Of a DNA stretch of 41,016 nt, positions 8,168-17,010 are shown piece after piece. The position numbers were made by a program, and so were the translations under genes. A model generated the notes under the pieces. The model was given only the letters and a program-made list of their open reading frames with translations. It searched no databases and was not told where the DNA came from. Positions within the stretch are counted from its first letter, which is position 1, and each line of letters opens with the position of its first letter. Source of the stretch: Planctomycetota bacterium (GTDB lineage Bacteria > Planctomycetota > UBA8742 > UBA2392); the NCBI GenBank assembly GCA_020849795.1, contig JADZFR010000063.1:1-41016 (forward strand), given 5' to 3'.

Positions 8168-9046
8168 CTAAGTCTCCCAGTGCCGCCCGTAGAAAACCTC
8201 AACGGGTACCTCTACGTGCTGCCTGAGCTTGTCCGCAAGTTCATCAAGCCGGGCATCTTCCACCATCCCGATGCGCGGGTTTGAGGGCTTGCGGGCTGTC
8301 GTGTACACCTGCACCAGCCGGATGTTGCCGCCGGCACCTGTAATCTCGTTGATACGCCCAGCCATGGCGACCATCTCGGTTTCGCCGGGGTCCTTGCCAT
8401 CGAGGGTGGGGATCATGCTCTGGATCGTGACCTCAAGCTGCCGCGCACACAGCGCGATGTTGTCAACGATGCGTTGCAGGCTGAGATTGCGGCCGGCCAT
8501 CTGCTCAAACCAGGGCTGGGTGCCGGCGTCGAGCTTGGCCCACAGTTCATAGGAGCCCGGCCCACCCTGCCGCAGCCCAAGCAGGGCGTTCAGCACATCT
8601 TGCCTGTGCAGCAGCAGGGCGTTTGTCAGGACAATCAGTTTAAGGTCGGGCAGGCCGTGCTTGGCGCGAAGGTCAGCCACGGCCTGGATGGCTTGCCCAA
8701 GGCGCGGATAGGTTGTCGGCTCACCGTCGCCTGCAAAGGCTATGTCGTTGAGGCGTCGGAGCTCGCGGGGTGTGTTGGCGAAGCGGGGCGTTTCCCAGAT
8801 CTCGCCGCTGACCGCCAGCTCAAGCAGTTCGTCGATCTCGCGGACCATCACGTCGAATTCCACCAGCTTGTCGCGCGGCGCTACCGTGCGGTCCACCTGG
8901 CAATAAGGACAGTCGAAGTTGCAGACCTTGTCAGGGTTTACGTTAAGCCCAAGGGATAGGCCGCGGCTCCGGCGAGAAACAACCGGGTAGGCGAAGCGCA
9001 GGTGGGCAAACTGGCGCGAATGCTCGCTCAGTATCGCAGGTTTCAT
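8168..9046 (-). CDS. radical SAM protein, 292 aa
   Basis: The CNFDCPYCQ motif places Cys42, Cys46 and Cys49 as ligands of the 4Fe-4S cluster that cleaves S-adenosylmethionine. AFAGDGEPTTYP (about 105-116) is the GGE-like SAM-binding segment and LIVLTNALLL follows as in the TIM-barrel core. The order and length resemble the Fe-S oxidoreductase group related to wybutosine-type radical SAM proteins (COG0731-like), most members of which have no known substrate. There is no extra C-terminal cluster motif. The gene appears to stand alone on the minus strand; lpxB starts 170 bases downstream after the repeats. The domain call is firm, the reaction is unknown. Confidence 0.92.
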   Translation of the reverse strand: MKPAILSEHSRQFAHLRFAYPVVSRRSRGLSLGLNVNPDKVCNFDCPYCQVDRTVAPRDKLVEFDVMVREIDELLELAVSGEIWETPRFANTPRELRRLNDIAFAGDGEPTTYPRLGQAIQAVADLRAKHGLPDLKLIVLTNALLLHRQDVLNALLGLRQGGPGSYELWAKLDAGTQPWFEQMAGRNLSLQRIVDNIALCARQLEVTIQSMIPTLDGKDPGETEMVAMAGRINEITGAGGNIRLVQVYTTARKPSNPRIGMVEDARLDELADKLRQHVEVPVEVFYGRHWET

Positions 9047-9120
9047 CTTGGCGGGGGGTGCCGCGGTGCTCTGCAGCGGGGAGCCCTAAAACAGCCCCCG
9101 ACCCCATCCTCCAACTTAGT

Positions 9121-9139
9121 GCCCACTATTCTAGTGGGC
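9121..9139. other. perfect inverted repeat upstream of two divergent genes
   Basis: GCCCACTA (9121-9128) and TAGTGGGC (9132-9139) form an 8-bp stem with a TTC loop. It sits about 80 bases upstream of the radical SAM start and about 205 bases upstream of the CAP lipoprotein start, with no T run. It may be an operator or a small repeat. The remainder of 9047-9344 shows only the weak promoter candidate at 9198. Confidence 0.4.
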
Positions 9140-9197
9140 TTGAGTGGCATTGTAGCAGCGCCGGCCGGGTGTCAACGGGCAATTTTCCGAGCATGAA

Positions 9198-9228
9198 TTG
9201 GACAGTTTGTGTGTGCGTGCGGTACATT
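9198..9228 (+). promoter_or_regulatory. weak promoter candidate for the CAP lipoprotein
   Basis: TTGGAC (9198-9203) and TACATT (9223-9228) are 19 bp apart, wider than the 16 bp at the other promoters in this window. The leader to ATG 9345 would be about 110 bases. Confidence 0.25.
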
Positions 9229-9344
9229 TATCTCCAAGCAGCGCTGGGCAAAGCCTGTGGCATCACCGAACCAGTCAGTGAAGTTGGCAGTTACTACCTT
9301 GAACCCCGGGACGAGCTGGTGGGGGCCGGCTTCGAGAGGGGACT

Positions 9345-9917
9345 ATGCGCACAACCTACATGCTGTGCACGATCCTGCTGGCCGCTGTTGTGGCATTGAC
9401 AGGATGTGAGGGCGAGTCCGGGGGCTCGTCGGGTGGCAGTTCCAGCGGCGGCGGAGGCGGCGGAGGCGGCGGCGGCGGCGGCGGAGGCGGCGGTGCCCAG
9501 ACCGGCAACACGCCAACCAGCGCCGAGGTGAGCCTGGCCCAGCAAGTGCTGACACTGGTCAACCAGGAACGCGCCAACGCCGGCGCAGCGCCGCTGACCC
9601 TGCACGCAGGCTGCTCACAGGTTGCCTACGACCACTCGTGGGACATGGATGCCCGAAACTTCTTTGCCCACACCAACCCGGACGGCGATAGCCCCTTTGA
9701 CCGCATGGCTGCCGCCGGCATTGCGTACAGTGCCGCAGGCGAGAACATTGCCGCCGGCTACCAAACGGCAGCCGACGTGATGACTGGCTGGATGAACAGC
9801 AGCGGCCATCGCGCCAACACCCTGAACCCGAACTTCACCGAGATCGGCATCGGCATGCGCCAAGGCAGCACCGGCCAGTATGGCACATACTGGACACAGG
9901 TGTTCAGGCGGCCCTGA
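9345..9917 (+). CDS. CAP-domain (SCP-like) lipoprotein
   Basis: A 190-residue exported lipoprotein. The signal peptide ends in the lipobox LTGC with Cys21 as the lipid-bearing residue. A flexible linker follows, with an uninterrupted run of 16 Gly at about 35-50. Residues 65-190 form a CAP (cysteine-rich secretory protein, antigen 5, PR-1) domain: LVNQERANAG, the His of FFAHTNPDGDSPFDR (His109), AGENIAAG, GWMNSSGHRANTLNP and the C-terminal GTYWTQVF are the family signatures in the right order. CAP domains are secreted and bind lipids or metals in some members; the role here is unknown. GAGAGGGGAC before ATG 9345 is the ribosome binding site. The Gly run is encoded by GGC/GGA triplets and could vary in length. 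Confidence 0.93.
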   Translation: MRTTYMLCTILLAAVVALTGCEGESGGSSGGSSSGGGGGGGGGGGGGGGGAQTGNTPTSAEVSLAQQVLTLVNQERANAGAAPLTLHAGCSQVAYDHSWDMDARNFFAHTNPDGDSPFDRMAAAGIAYSAAGENIAAGYQTAADVMTGWMNSSGHRANTLNPNFTEIGIGMRQGSTGQYGTYWTQVFRRP

Positions 9918-9921
9918 TCCC

Positions 9922-9949
9922 TTGCGTTGCCCTACTGGTCGCCTATACT
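9922..9949 (+). promoter_or_regulatory. sigma-70-like promoter for the gene at 10114
   Basis: TTGCGT (9922-9927), a 16-bp spacer and TATACT (9944-9949). The guaA promoter has the same design (TTGCGC, 16 bp, TATACT). It lies four bases after the CAP gene stop and gives the next gene a leader of about 155 bases. Confidence 0.55.
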
Positions 9950-9984
9950 GCTTTTACGCGTAGACAGAACTTGGGGCGGTCGCG

Positions 9985-10097
9985 GAAGCGACGTCGCTTC
10001 TGGTTGTTGTCAGCGGGCAGATCCCCCGAACCCCGCATGGAAAGCCGCTGCTGTTCGTGGCTTTCGTAGATGAGCCCGGCGCCCCGGCAATGGGTTC
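9985..10097 (+). promoter_or_regulatory. structured 5' leader with three hairpins
   Basis: Within the leader of the gene at 10114 are a perfect 16-bp palindrome (GAAGCGACGTCGCTTC, 9985-10000), a hairpin with arms GAAAGCC/GGCTTTC (10040-10065), and a hairpin with arms TGAGCCC/GGGTTCA (about 10071-10098). The ribosome binding site GGAGGAG follows at 10104. I recognise no known riboswitch class. Confidence 0.3.
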
Positions 10098-10113
10098 AGC
10101 CTTGGAGGAGGCA

Positions 10114-10908
10114 ATGCGAGTTCTTTCATTCCTATCAGCCGTGGCAGCGCTGGCGGTGTTCGGATCATGCCTGTCGGCCCAGCTCACGATCGGCCTCACG
10201 GTCGATTCGGTCATTCATGAACCGAACGGGACTGAGGCGGGGCCGTTCCTCTCCAGCCAGACCATTGCCAACCCGCACTTCGACCCGACGAATGACGCGG
10301 ACTCAGACGGTTTCGACGACACCAACGGCGAGCCTGCCCTGCTGCCATTGATCGGCAACGGCGAAGGCCTGTCGCACCTGGATTCGGTCAGCCCCGAGAT
10401 GTACGCGCTGGCCAACACCACGACCCACGACCTGATCATCCTGACGAACAACACGGGCGCGGACATCATTGTGGACATGGACTTCACCACGCCCAGCGCC
10501 GGTGCAATCGCGATTTCTTCGACGCGCGCCGCCGTCAGCCCGGTCACTGCGCCTGAGCAGTCATCGCCTGACCCAGGCGCGACCATGCGCTTGTTCGGGT
10601 ACGACCCGGCTGCGGTGTCGGTTCCCAATGGCAGTTCGGTTGCGATTGTGATGGTGGTGACGAAGTGGGCGCGCATGCTGGATACAAGCCCGCGCGACTA
10701 CTACGTCGAGTTCACTTTCACCGACCTGGCGTCGGCGACAGTCATGCGCTTCGAAGCTGCCCTGACCGTACCGTACGCCAATGGCGCTGACAGTTCCGGG
10801 TGCGCAAGCAACAACGGCCCGCTTCCACATGGGCTTGCGCTGGTCGTGGGCGGCGGCCTGGTGGCCTGCATCTTCCGTCGCAAGCTGCTTGAGAAGGCAC
10901 GGGCGTAA
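10114..10908 (+). CDS. exported protein with C-terminal sorting-type tail, 264 aa
   Basis: ATG 10114 is chosen over an in-frame upstream ATG (10057) because GGAGGAG lies seven bases before it and a signal peptide begins here (MRVLSFLSAVAALAVFGSCL). The mature part is beta-rich, with an acidic stretch DPTNDADSDGFDDTNGE (near residue 65) that looks like a calcium-binding Asp loop. The C-terminus has the three-part layout of a sorting signal: SSGCASNNG, a hydrophobic helix (GLALVVGGGLVACIF), then RRKLLEKARA. The Cys-containing signature resembles MYXO-CTERM or Synergist-CTERM tails, which are processed by dedicated proteases and anchored. The protein at 27295 ends in a similar CAS-helix-basic tail. 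Function unknown; probably cell-surface. Confidence 0.85.
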   Translation: MRVLSFLSAVAALAVFGSCLSAQLTIGLTVDSVIHEPNGTEAGPFLSSQTIANPHFDPTNDADSDGFDDTNGEPALLPLIGNGEGLSHLDSVSPEMYALANTTTHDLIILTNNTGADIIVDMDFTTPSAGAIAISSTRAAVSPVTAPEQSSPDPGATMRLFGYDPAAVSVPNGSSVAIVMVVTKWARMLDTSPRDYYVEFTFTDLASATVMRFEAALTVPYANGADSSGCASNNGPLPHGLALVVGGGLVACIFRRKLLEKARA

Positions 10909-10929
10909 GCTGCCTCCAGTCATTCAACA

Positions 10930-10961
10930 AAAGAGTCGAAGGCAACCGCCTTCGACTCTTT
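10930..10961. terminator. bidirectional intrinsic terminator
   Basis: A perfect 14-bp stem (AAAGAGTCGAAGGC, 10930-10943, with GCCTTCGACTCTTT, 10948-10961) around an AACC loop lies between the convergent genes ending at 10908 and 10975. A- and T-rich arm ends give a T run in both directions. Confidence 0.87.
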
Positions 10962-10974
10962 GCGTTTGATGCCG

Positions 10975-13344
10975 TCACGGTGTCAGGGTTAGTGGCTGGA
11001 TGCGAATGCCGCCCGCGCCAAGGGCAGAAACCATGATGTAGGTATCGTCGCCCAAGCCGGCAATGTCGGGGCCATCGGCCGAGGTGTCCACGTCCAGCCC
11101 GCCCTGCTGGGCGCCATACACGGGGTTGGCCACAAGGTCGGCGCCGCCAGTGTCGCTGTCTACCGCGAACAGGCTGGCCGTTGCGGTGATGAACACAGCA
11201 CCGCCGCTGCCCCAGCCGGCTTTGACCGGCGCATCGAGCGTTGCCAGTGTCAGGTTGGTTCCCAGCGGCACCGTGGTGCCCGTGGCAAGTGCGGTCAAGG
11301 CGTTGGCCGTGAAGAACCCGCCGATAAGCGTCTGCGTGCCAACCAGGTACTGGCCGCCGACATCTTCCCAGCTGGCGGCGCCGCCGCCCAAGCTGGTGCT
11401 GATGTCGAAGTCGGCGCCGCTCAGGGCACCTGTGCTGACAGTGATGTACTGGCCGACCACGCCGCTGCCGTCGGTGGCGGTGATCAGCGCTTCGTCGGTG
11501 GCGTCGCCCGCGGCTGCCAGCCCGGCCAGCGTCATGCCGACAAAGGCAGTCTGCGTCGTGCCGATCTGGTCGCCGTCGTTGTCAAACACCGCGACGCTGA
11601 CATCAGCGCCGGATTGCCACGCGATGACGTACAGGTCCTCATTGAAGTGGTACTGCACACGCGGAAACGCGCCGGTGCCCAGCGAAACCTCGGCGTACAG
11701 GCCGAAGACAATCGGGTCATAGAAGATCGCGGTGACCGTCGCAGTCCCGGGGTTGCTGCCGCTGGCGCCGATCACCACGGTGTCGGTGATATCGTTGCTG
11801 GCGAAGGCAAAGCCCCCGGCTGGGTCAAGGTTGACCGTGGGCTCATAGCTGTCGGCGCCAAAGGTGGTGAACACGGCGCCGTCAATGCGAATGAACTCAA
11901 GCAGGCGATTGGTCGTGCCGACATCACTCAGCCAGCAGGCCACGTAGTCGCTGCCGTCGCCGGCCACGACGGCTTCATAGGCCGCGCTGGTCGCAACATC
12001 TGACGAAGTCTCCACCGTCAGTGTGCCGCTGCCGCCGACACTGCCCATCGTAACACTGAACGTGTAGTTCAACGTCTTGGTGGTCGGCGTGGCGCTGACC
12101 ACTGTGCCGGTGATCGTGCCCGCGCCTACCAGCGTTACGTCGTTAAAGCTCGTAAACGTCAACGTCACGCTGCCCAGCACCGGCACGTCGCTGCTGAACG
12201 TTTCGCCGGTGTCGGTGACCGTGACAAGACGCGCCGTGGCATTCAGCGGGTCGCCGGTATCAAACGTGCTGTCGTCAAACGTGATCGGGTCCAATGCCAC
12301 GTTGGGAAACGTGTCGGGCATCAGCACCAGCACCGACTCGTCACCCGAGGCGTCGGTAAGGCTGAGCGTGCGCCGCCCGGCTGCGTCGGTGACCGTGCCG
12401 CCCAACGTCGTTGTAGCCGCGCCGCCGGTTGTGAACGTGAAGTTGACCTGCAGGATCGCGCTGGCCCCCTGCTCAACCATGTTGCCGACCATGCTGCCGC
12501 TGCTGCTGGTGCCTGCAAACGTGTTGATCTGCACGACTACGCCGGCTGCGGCGTGGTCGGTGGTGTAAGTCTTGCCCGCGGTCTGGACGGTCATGATGCG
12601 ATTGGTCGGGTTCAGGGGGTTGGTGGCGTCAAACGCCGCATCGTTCAGCGTGATGACGGTCGGTGGCGTAGTGGTGTCGCTGGTCGGGACCACGAGGTTC
12701 ACGGCAAAGACGCTCCCGCTGTCGGCCAGCTGAAACGCGGTGCTGGTCAGGATGGTGCTGATGGTGCCGGTCAAGGCAGTCACAGGCGGCGGCGGGTCGG
12801 TGACCAGCAACGTGCCTACGGCATACGTCGCAAGCGATGTCAAATTGGCCCGCGTGCGGCCCTTGTACGGAATGACGAACTGGGTGTCGGGGGCTGGAAT
12901 CACGGTTGTGTAGCTCAACTCGTCGATCGTGTTGCCGCTGATCGAAAGCAGCGACAAGTTGACGTTGCTGACGCCATCGGCGCCGGCCCGGCCTGCGTCG
13001 TACGAAAGTTCAAACAGGGCGGGCGGGTTCAGGTCCAGCCCGGTGACGGCATCGCCGTCTTCGTCTTTCACGGAAACCTTGATCACCGGCGAATACAGTT
13101 CCCGCCCCGAGGGCTGGCTGCTGGCGTGCGCCAGTGTCACCTTGCTGCCCGGCTCAAGCTGGCCGGCGCCTGTGCCGATGCTGGCGCCGCTGATCACAAG
13201 CCGGGCCACGCCGATGTCAAGAATCAGGTCTTGGCCGGCTTTGGCGGTGGCCGTTTCGCTGGTGGCGTCGGCGCCGTCGTCGAGAGAGCAAGCGGACGCG
13301 AGCAGCACCGCCAGGAAACATGCGGAAGTAAGGATGTAACGCAT
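10975..13344 (-). CDS. large repeat-containing lipoprotein, 789 aa
   Basis: The N-terminus is a lipoprotein signal peptide with lipobox LASAC (Cys19). Residues 40-180 form a beta-rich domain with a Pro-rich hinge (DPPPPVTA) after it. Two copies of a domain of about 120 residues follow (about 191-310 and 313-447): each contains TF/LND-x-x-FD-x-x-(N/D)PLN-x-T-x-R, then TV-x-T-x-G-x-T(Y/F), so an internal duplication is clear. Residues 450-789 have repeated short strands (for example AGGFAFASNDITDT) that may form a beta-propeller. Codon use looks like its neighbours. There is no catalytic motif, and an outer-surface structural or binding role is likely but unproven. GGGGGA precedes the start. 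It converges on the gene at 10114 across a strong terminator. Confidence 0.88.
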   Translation of the reverse strand: MRYILTSACFLAVLLASACSLDDGADATSETATAKAGQDLILDIGVARLVISGASIGTGAGQLEPGSKVTLAHASSQPSGRELYSPVIKVSVKDEDGDAVTGLDLNPPALFELSYDAGRAGADGVSNVNLSLLSISGNTIDELSYTTVIPAPDTQFVIPYKGRTRANLTSLATYAVGTLLVTDPPPPVTALTGTISTILTSTAFQLADSGSVFAVNLVVPTSDTTTPPTVITLNDAAFDATNPLNPTNRIMTVQTAGKTYTTDHAAAGVVVQINTFAGTSSSGSMVGNMVEQGASAILQVNFTFTTGGAATTTLGGTVTDAAGRRTLSLTDASGDESVLVLMPDTFPNVALDPITFDDSTFDTGDPLNATARLVTVTDTGETFSSDVPVLGSVTLTFTSFNDVTLVGAGTITGTVVSATPTTKTLNYTFSVTMGSVGGSGTLTVETSSDVATSAAYEAVVAGDGSDYVACWLSDVGTTNRLLEFIRIDGAVFTTFGADSYEPTVNLDPAGGFAFASNDITDTVVIGASGSNPGTATVTAIFYDPIVFGLYAEVSLGTGAFPRVQYHFNEDLYVIAWQSGADVSVAVFDNDGDQIGTTQTAFVGMTLAGLAAAGDATDEALITATDGSGVVGQYITVSTGALSGADFDISTSLGGGAASWEDVGGQYLVGTQTLIGGFFTANALTALATGTTVPLGTNLTLATLDAPVKAGWGSGGAVFITATASLFAVDSDTGGADLVANPVYGAQQGGLDVDTSADGPDIAGLGDDTYIMVSALGAGGIRIQPLTLTP

Positions 13345-13458
13345 CGGTGTCCCCCGTCTCTTGGTCGTGCCAGCGGAGCGAATCTAACGGTTCGCGAAAA
13401 AAGCGCTACAAGCGTGGAACGCACAGGAGTTGTGAGGTGTCGGCAGAAAGTGAGATGC

Positions 13459-13486
13459 TTGAAAAACGCGCTGGATGGGGTAGGCT
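13459..13486 (+). promoter_or_regulatory. promoter of recR-rpoN
   Basis: TTGAAA (13459-13464), 16-bp spacer, TAGGCT (13481-13486). A small inverted repeat GCTAG-TTA-CTAGC (13490-13502) lies at the predicted start point. The rest of 13345-13531 shows no other clear element. Confidence 0.5.
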
Positions 13487-13531
13487 TTAGCTAGTTACTA
13501 GCAAATAGCGTACCGAATTACAGGAAATCCC

Positions 13532-14155
13532 TTGACAGCCTATCCTGACAGCCTTTCAAGACTTGTGGAGAGCCTCAAACAACTCCCGGGCGTCGGCAGC
13601 AAGACTGCCGAGCGGCTGGCCTTTCATCTTGTGAATCTGAGCGACGAAGAAGCGATGGGCCTGGCGCGCGCCATCCGCGATGTGAAGCAGAACCTGACCC
13701 ACTGCTCGCGCTGCTTCAACTTTACCGAGAACGACCCCTGCCCGATCTGTTCGGATGCGCAGCGCGACCAGTCCGTGGTCTGTGTGGTCGAAACACCCAA
13801 AGACCTGATGGCATTTGAGAAAGCCGCCAGCTTCAAGGGCGTGTACCACTGCCTCAACGGCCACATTGCGCCGCTTGAGGGCATCGAGCCCGAAGACCTG
13901 ACGATTGCACCGCTGCTCAAGCGCGCCGAAGCCGGCACGATCAAGGAGATCATTCTCGCCACCAGCCCCGACCTTGAGGGCGAAGGCACGGCGGTCTACC
14001 TGCGCGACGCGTTGCACGATGTGGCTGTGCGCAAAAAGATCAAACTGACGCGCATTGCGCGTGGCGTGCCGGCAGGCGCCGAGATTGAGAATGTCAGCGG
14101 TGCGATTCTCACCGACGCGCTGAGCGGCCGTCAGGCATTCGAGGGGGGACGCTGA
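13532..14155 (+). CDS. recR: recombination mediator protein RecR
   Basis: RecR works with RecO (and RecF) to load RecA on gapped DNA during recombinational repair. The start is TTG at 13532 with AGGAAA five bases upstream; no in-frame ATG precedes the conserved region. The 207-residue protein has the family layout: helix-hairpin-helix LKQLPGVGSKTAERLAFHL (15-33), a four-Cys zinc finger (Cys58, Cys61, Cys70, Cys73), then a Toprim domain (about 81-175) with VVETPKDLMAFE and SPDLEGEGTAVYL, ending with the GVPAGAEIE segment. Its TGA stop overlaps the ATG of rpoN by one base, so the two genes are translationally coupled. dnaX, the usual neighbour of recR in many bacteria, is not next to it. Confidence 0.97.
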   Translation: MTAYPDSLSRLVESLKQLPGVGSKTAERLAFHLVNLSDEEAMGLARAIRDVKQNLTHCSRCFNFTENDPCPICSDAQRDQSVVCVVETPKDLMAFEKAASFKGVYHCLNGHIAPLEGIEPEDLTIAPLLKRAEAGTIKEIILATSPDLEGEGTAVYLRDALHDVAVRKKIKLTRIARGVPAGAEIENVSGAILTDALSGRQAFEGGR

Positions 14156-15636
14156 TGAGCGGACCGGGCATGAGCCTCGATATGCGGGTTTCGCATCGGC
14201 TTGAACAGCGCCCGGTGCTGTCGCTGCAGACGATCCAGTCGCTCAAGCTGCTGCAGATGGCAACGGTCGACCTGCACGAGCTGATCAACAACGAAATGCT
14301 CGAGAACCCGACGTTGGAAATGTCGGCCGAAGACCCCGTCGAGGCACCCACCGAGATTGAGCGCCAGGAACAGGTCGCCGAAGAAATCAGCAACGAAGCG
14401 CCCGAGCAGACCACCGAAGCCGGCGAAACCTACGAAGAGGTCTACGACTTTCTGCAAAAGCACACTGACGTAGACGAGTTCACGTCGCGCTCGGGGCGTG
14501 TTGCGCAGGGCGACGGTGACGAAGACGCCAAGCAGGAGGCCTTCAACCAGGTCGCGGCGCCGGGTCGCCAGTTGTCCGACTACCTGATGGAACAGGTGCG
14601 GATGCTGGAAATCGACGAGCTGGACCTGCCACTTGTTGAAGAAATCATCTTCTCGCTCGACCCGCGCGGATACCTGGAGTACCCGCTCGAGGATGTCGCC
14701 AAGGCGCTGGACAACCGCTACACCCTTGAAGAAGCCGAGTGGGCGCTGGGCGTGGTGCAGTCGCTTGAACCCAAGGGCGTTGCCGCCCGCACACTTTCAG
14801 AGTGCCTGCTGCTGCAGGTCGGCAAGGACGACCCCGATTACCCACGGCTGAAGCGCCTTTTGACGGACCTGTGGGACGACGTGCTGAAAAACCGCGTGCC
14901 GCGCATCGCCAAGGAGATGGGTATCAGCTTCGACGAGGTCAAGCTGCTGATCGACCTGTTGGGCACACTGAACCCGCACCCCGGCGCGATTTACAACGAA
15001 GTGCACACGCAGGTCGTCACTCCCGACGTCATTGTCACGCCGGACGACAACGGCAATTTCATCGTCAAGCTGACGCGCGAAAACCTGCCGCGCCTGAGCA
15101 TCAGCCCCACCTACCTGAAGATGCTCGACAAGCGCGAAGTGGACAAAGAGGCGCTCAACTTCATCAAGAGCAAGGTCAACCACGCGCGCCAGTTGATCGA
15201 GGCGCTGGTGCAGCGCCAAAGCACCCTTGAGCGCGTCGCCAACAGCATTGTGCGCCGCCAGAACGACTACCTGCGCTGGGGGTTGTCTTCGCTCAAGCCC
15301 ATGAAAATGCAGGACATTGCCGACGAGCTGGGCATCCACCACAGCACCGTCTGGCGCGCCGTGTACGGCAAGTACATGCAGACGCCGCAGGGGGTGGTCG
15401 CCATGAACGACCTGTTCACCGGCGGATTGCCCATGGACGACGGCGAGACCAGCCGCGAAGCGGTCAAGCTCAAGGTCAAGGAACTTGTGGACGCCGAAAC
15501 AAAGGCCAAGCCGCTGTCCGACATGGCGCTTGCCAAGAAGCTGGCCGACGCCGGCATCCAGGCCTCGCGCCGCGTGGTCACCAAGTACCGCGAAGAACTG
15601 GGCATCCCTGACAGCCGCGTGCGCAAGGCGCACTAG
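14155..15636 (+). CDS. rpoN: RNA polymerase sigma-54 factor
   Basis: Sigma-54 directs core polymerase to -24/-12 promoters and needs an AAA+ activator. The 493-residue protein has the three expected regions: region I, Gln/Leu-rich and binding the activator (HRLEQRPVLSLQTIQSLKLL, about 14-33); an acidic region II (about 55-130); the core-binding domain (about 140-330); a helix-turn-helix (MQDIADELGIHHSTVWRAV); and the C-terminal RpoN box near residue 470 (RRVVTKYREELGIP), here with Val-Val where many species have Thr-Val. It is translated from an ATG overlapping the recR stop. A dedicated upstream lptB/hpf-type neighbourhood, common in proteobacteria, is absent. No sigma-54 activator is in the window. 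Confidence 0.97.
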   Translation: MSGPGMSLDMRVSHRLEQRPVLSLQTIQSLKLLQMATVDLHELINNEMLENPTLEMSAEDPVEAPTEIERQEQVAEEISNEAPEQTTEAGETYEEVYDFLQKHTDVDEFTSRSGRVAQGDGDEDAKQEAFNQVAAPGRQLSDYLMEQVRMLEIDELDLPLVEEIIFSLDPRGYLEYPLEDVAKALDNRYTLEEAEWALGVVQSLEPKGVAARTLSECLLLQVGKDDPDYPRLKRLLTDLWDDVLKNRVPRIAKEMGISFDEVKLLIDLLGTLNPHPGAIYNEVHTQVVTPDVIVTPDDNGNFIVKLTRENLPRLSISPTYLKMLDKREVDKEALNFIKSKVNHARQLIEALVQRQSTLERVANSIVRRQNDYLRWGLSSLKPMKMQDIADELGIHHSTVWRAVYGKYMQTPQGVVAMNDLFTGGLPMDDGETSREAVKLKVKELVDAETKAKPLSDMALAKKLADAGIQASRRVVTKYREELGIPDSRVRKAH

Positions 15637-15696
15637 AGCATTGCCCAACCCCTGCCGTTGATTGATAATCACGCCCCCCGCAGTTGCAGGAACCCG

Positions 15697-17010
15697 ATGC
15701 TTCGAGTTGTCCTGGCATGCTTGACCGCTTGCGCCGTGTTGTTGGCGGCGGCGTTTTCGTTGCCCGGCACGACCAGCGCCGAGAGCGTGATCCGGCGCGC
15801 ACTGAGAACCGCACCCGCCGAAGTCTCGCGCGTCGGCGCGTATACGTGGCTTGAAGACTACGGCATTGGCGTCAAGCTTGCGCCGGCGGCCCGCCAGGCG
15901 GACTTTCCGAAACTGCTGGCCGGCGACGCGCCCGAAAACCAGGCCGTCGCCACGGCACTGTGGGATCTTGGGCCGGACGGCGTGGCGGCCCTCAAGCGCA
16001 ACATGGAAGCCAAGGGTGCCCGGTTTGAGTCCGGCACGAACCTGTCGTTGCGCCCCAAGTCGTTCCCGCACGACATTGCCGGACATTGGACGCGCGTAGA
16101 CCTTGGCAGCGGGCGCAACGCTGGCGTGCTCGACTTCACGGCCAACGGCTGCAACTTCGCACTCGTGTTTTCCGCCGAAGCCGGCGCAGAGGCTGGCCTG
16201 CCGGCGTTTCGCGAGACGTTTCTGCGCGACTTTGTGTTGCTGCCGGGTATGCAGCCGGGCTCATGCGCGCCGCTGATTTTCGAGGGCCGCTATGCCTGCG
16301 TGCTGAAAGGCTGGCAGCGCGTCGGCGAGCGCTTTTATGCGACTGTCAACCAGAGCTGGCTGGGCCTGCGACTGTTTCATGTGGCTGAGACTGACCACGA
16401 GTCGCTGGATGCACTGACGACGTCGCTGGAAGCCGAGTTGACGGCGGCGAGTTTCCGGCCTGCCCCGGGGTCGCGGCCCGACGTGGCCGGCACCCAGGCC
16501 TTTCTGCGCGAGTACTACCGCGAAGATGGTTATGTGCAGCGCATCTTGTATGCGCGGCTGAACGGCGGGTACCTGGTTGCCCTTGCGCAGGCGCCTGTGG
16601 GTTTGCGCGACCAGCTTACGCTGCAGGTGGGCGAGTTCGTAGCCGGCATCACGCCGCTCGAGTTTGGCGGTGTGGGCACGACGCGCCCGCTGTACTTCAA
16701 TGACGTGCGCAATGTTCGCATCGTGGCGTGGCAGGATGGCCGGCGCGTGTTGTGGGGTGCGCTGTTCGACGACGGCCGCCGCCAGCAGGTGCTGTGGCGC
16801 CAGGACGACGTGGCCTGGAACGTGCGTGCCGTCCGCAACGGCGAGATTATTGCTTCACGCAACGGGCTGGCCAACAGCAGCAAGGCGCTGAACCCGCTGG
16901 TAGACGCGGAACTGCGGGCGCTCGACCTGATGGGCGAATGGACGGGTGCGCTGGAGCTGGAACTCGAAGTCGCCGGCGAGCGCAGCAAAGCGACACTGAA
17001 CGTGCGTTAG
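15697..17010 (+). CDS. exported protein of unknown function, 437 aa
   Basis: ATG 15697 follows AGGAA by seven bases and begins a signal peptide (MLRVVLACLTACAVLLAAAF), so I prefer it to a TTG 39 bases upstream. The mature protein mixes helices and strands, is rich in Arg and Leu, and has no motif or Cys pattern I recognise. Short segments such as LGLRLFHVAETDHESLDAL suggest a compact globular fold. It lies 60 bases after rpoN and may be read through from that operon. Its last four bases overlap the end of the anti-sigma gene on the other strand, with no visible terminator between. Function unknown. Confidence 0.82.
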   Translation: MLRVVLACLTACAVLLAAAFSLPGTTSAESVIRRALRTAPAEVSRVGAYTWLEDYGIGVKLAPAARQADFPKLLAGDAPENQAVATALWDLGPDGVAALKRNMEAKGARFESGTNLSLRPKSFPHDIAGHWTRVDLGSGRNAGVLDFTANGCNFALVFSAEAGAEAGLPAFRETFLRDFVLLPGMQPGSCAPLIFEGRYACVLKGWQRVGERFYATVNQSWLGLRLFHVAETDHESLDALTTSLEAELTAASFRPAPGSRPDVAGTQAFLREYYREDGYVQRILYARLNGGYLVALAQAPVGLRDQLTLQVGEFVAGITPLEFGGVGTTRPLYFNDVRNVRIVAWQDGRRVLWGALFDDGRRQQVLWRQDDVAWNVRAVRNGEIIASRNGLANSSKALNPLVDAELRALDLMGEWTGALELELEVAGERSKATLNVR

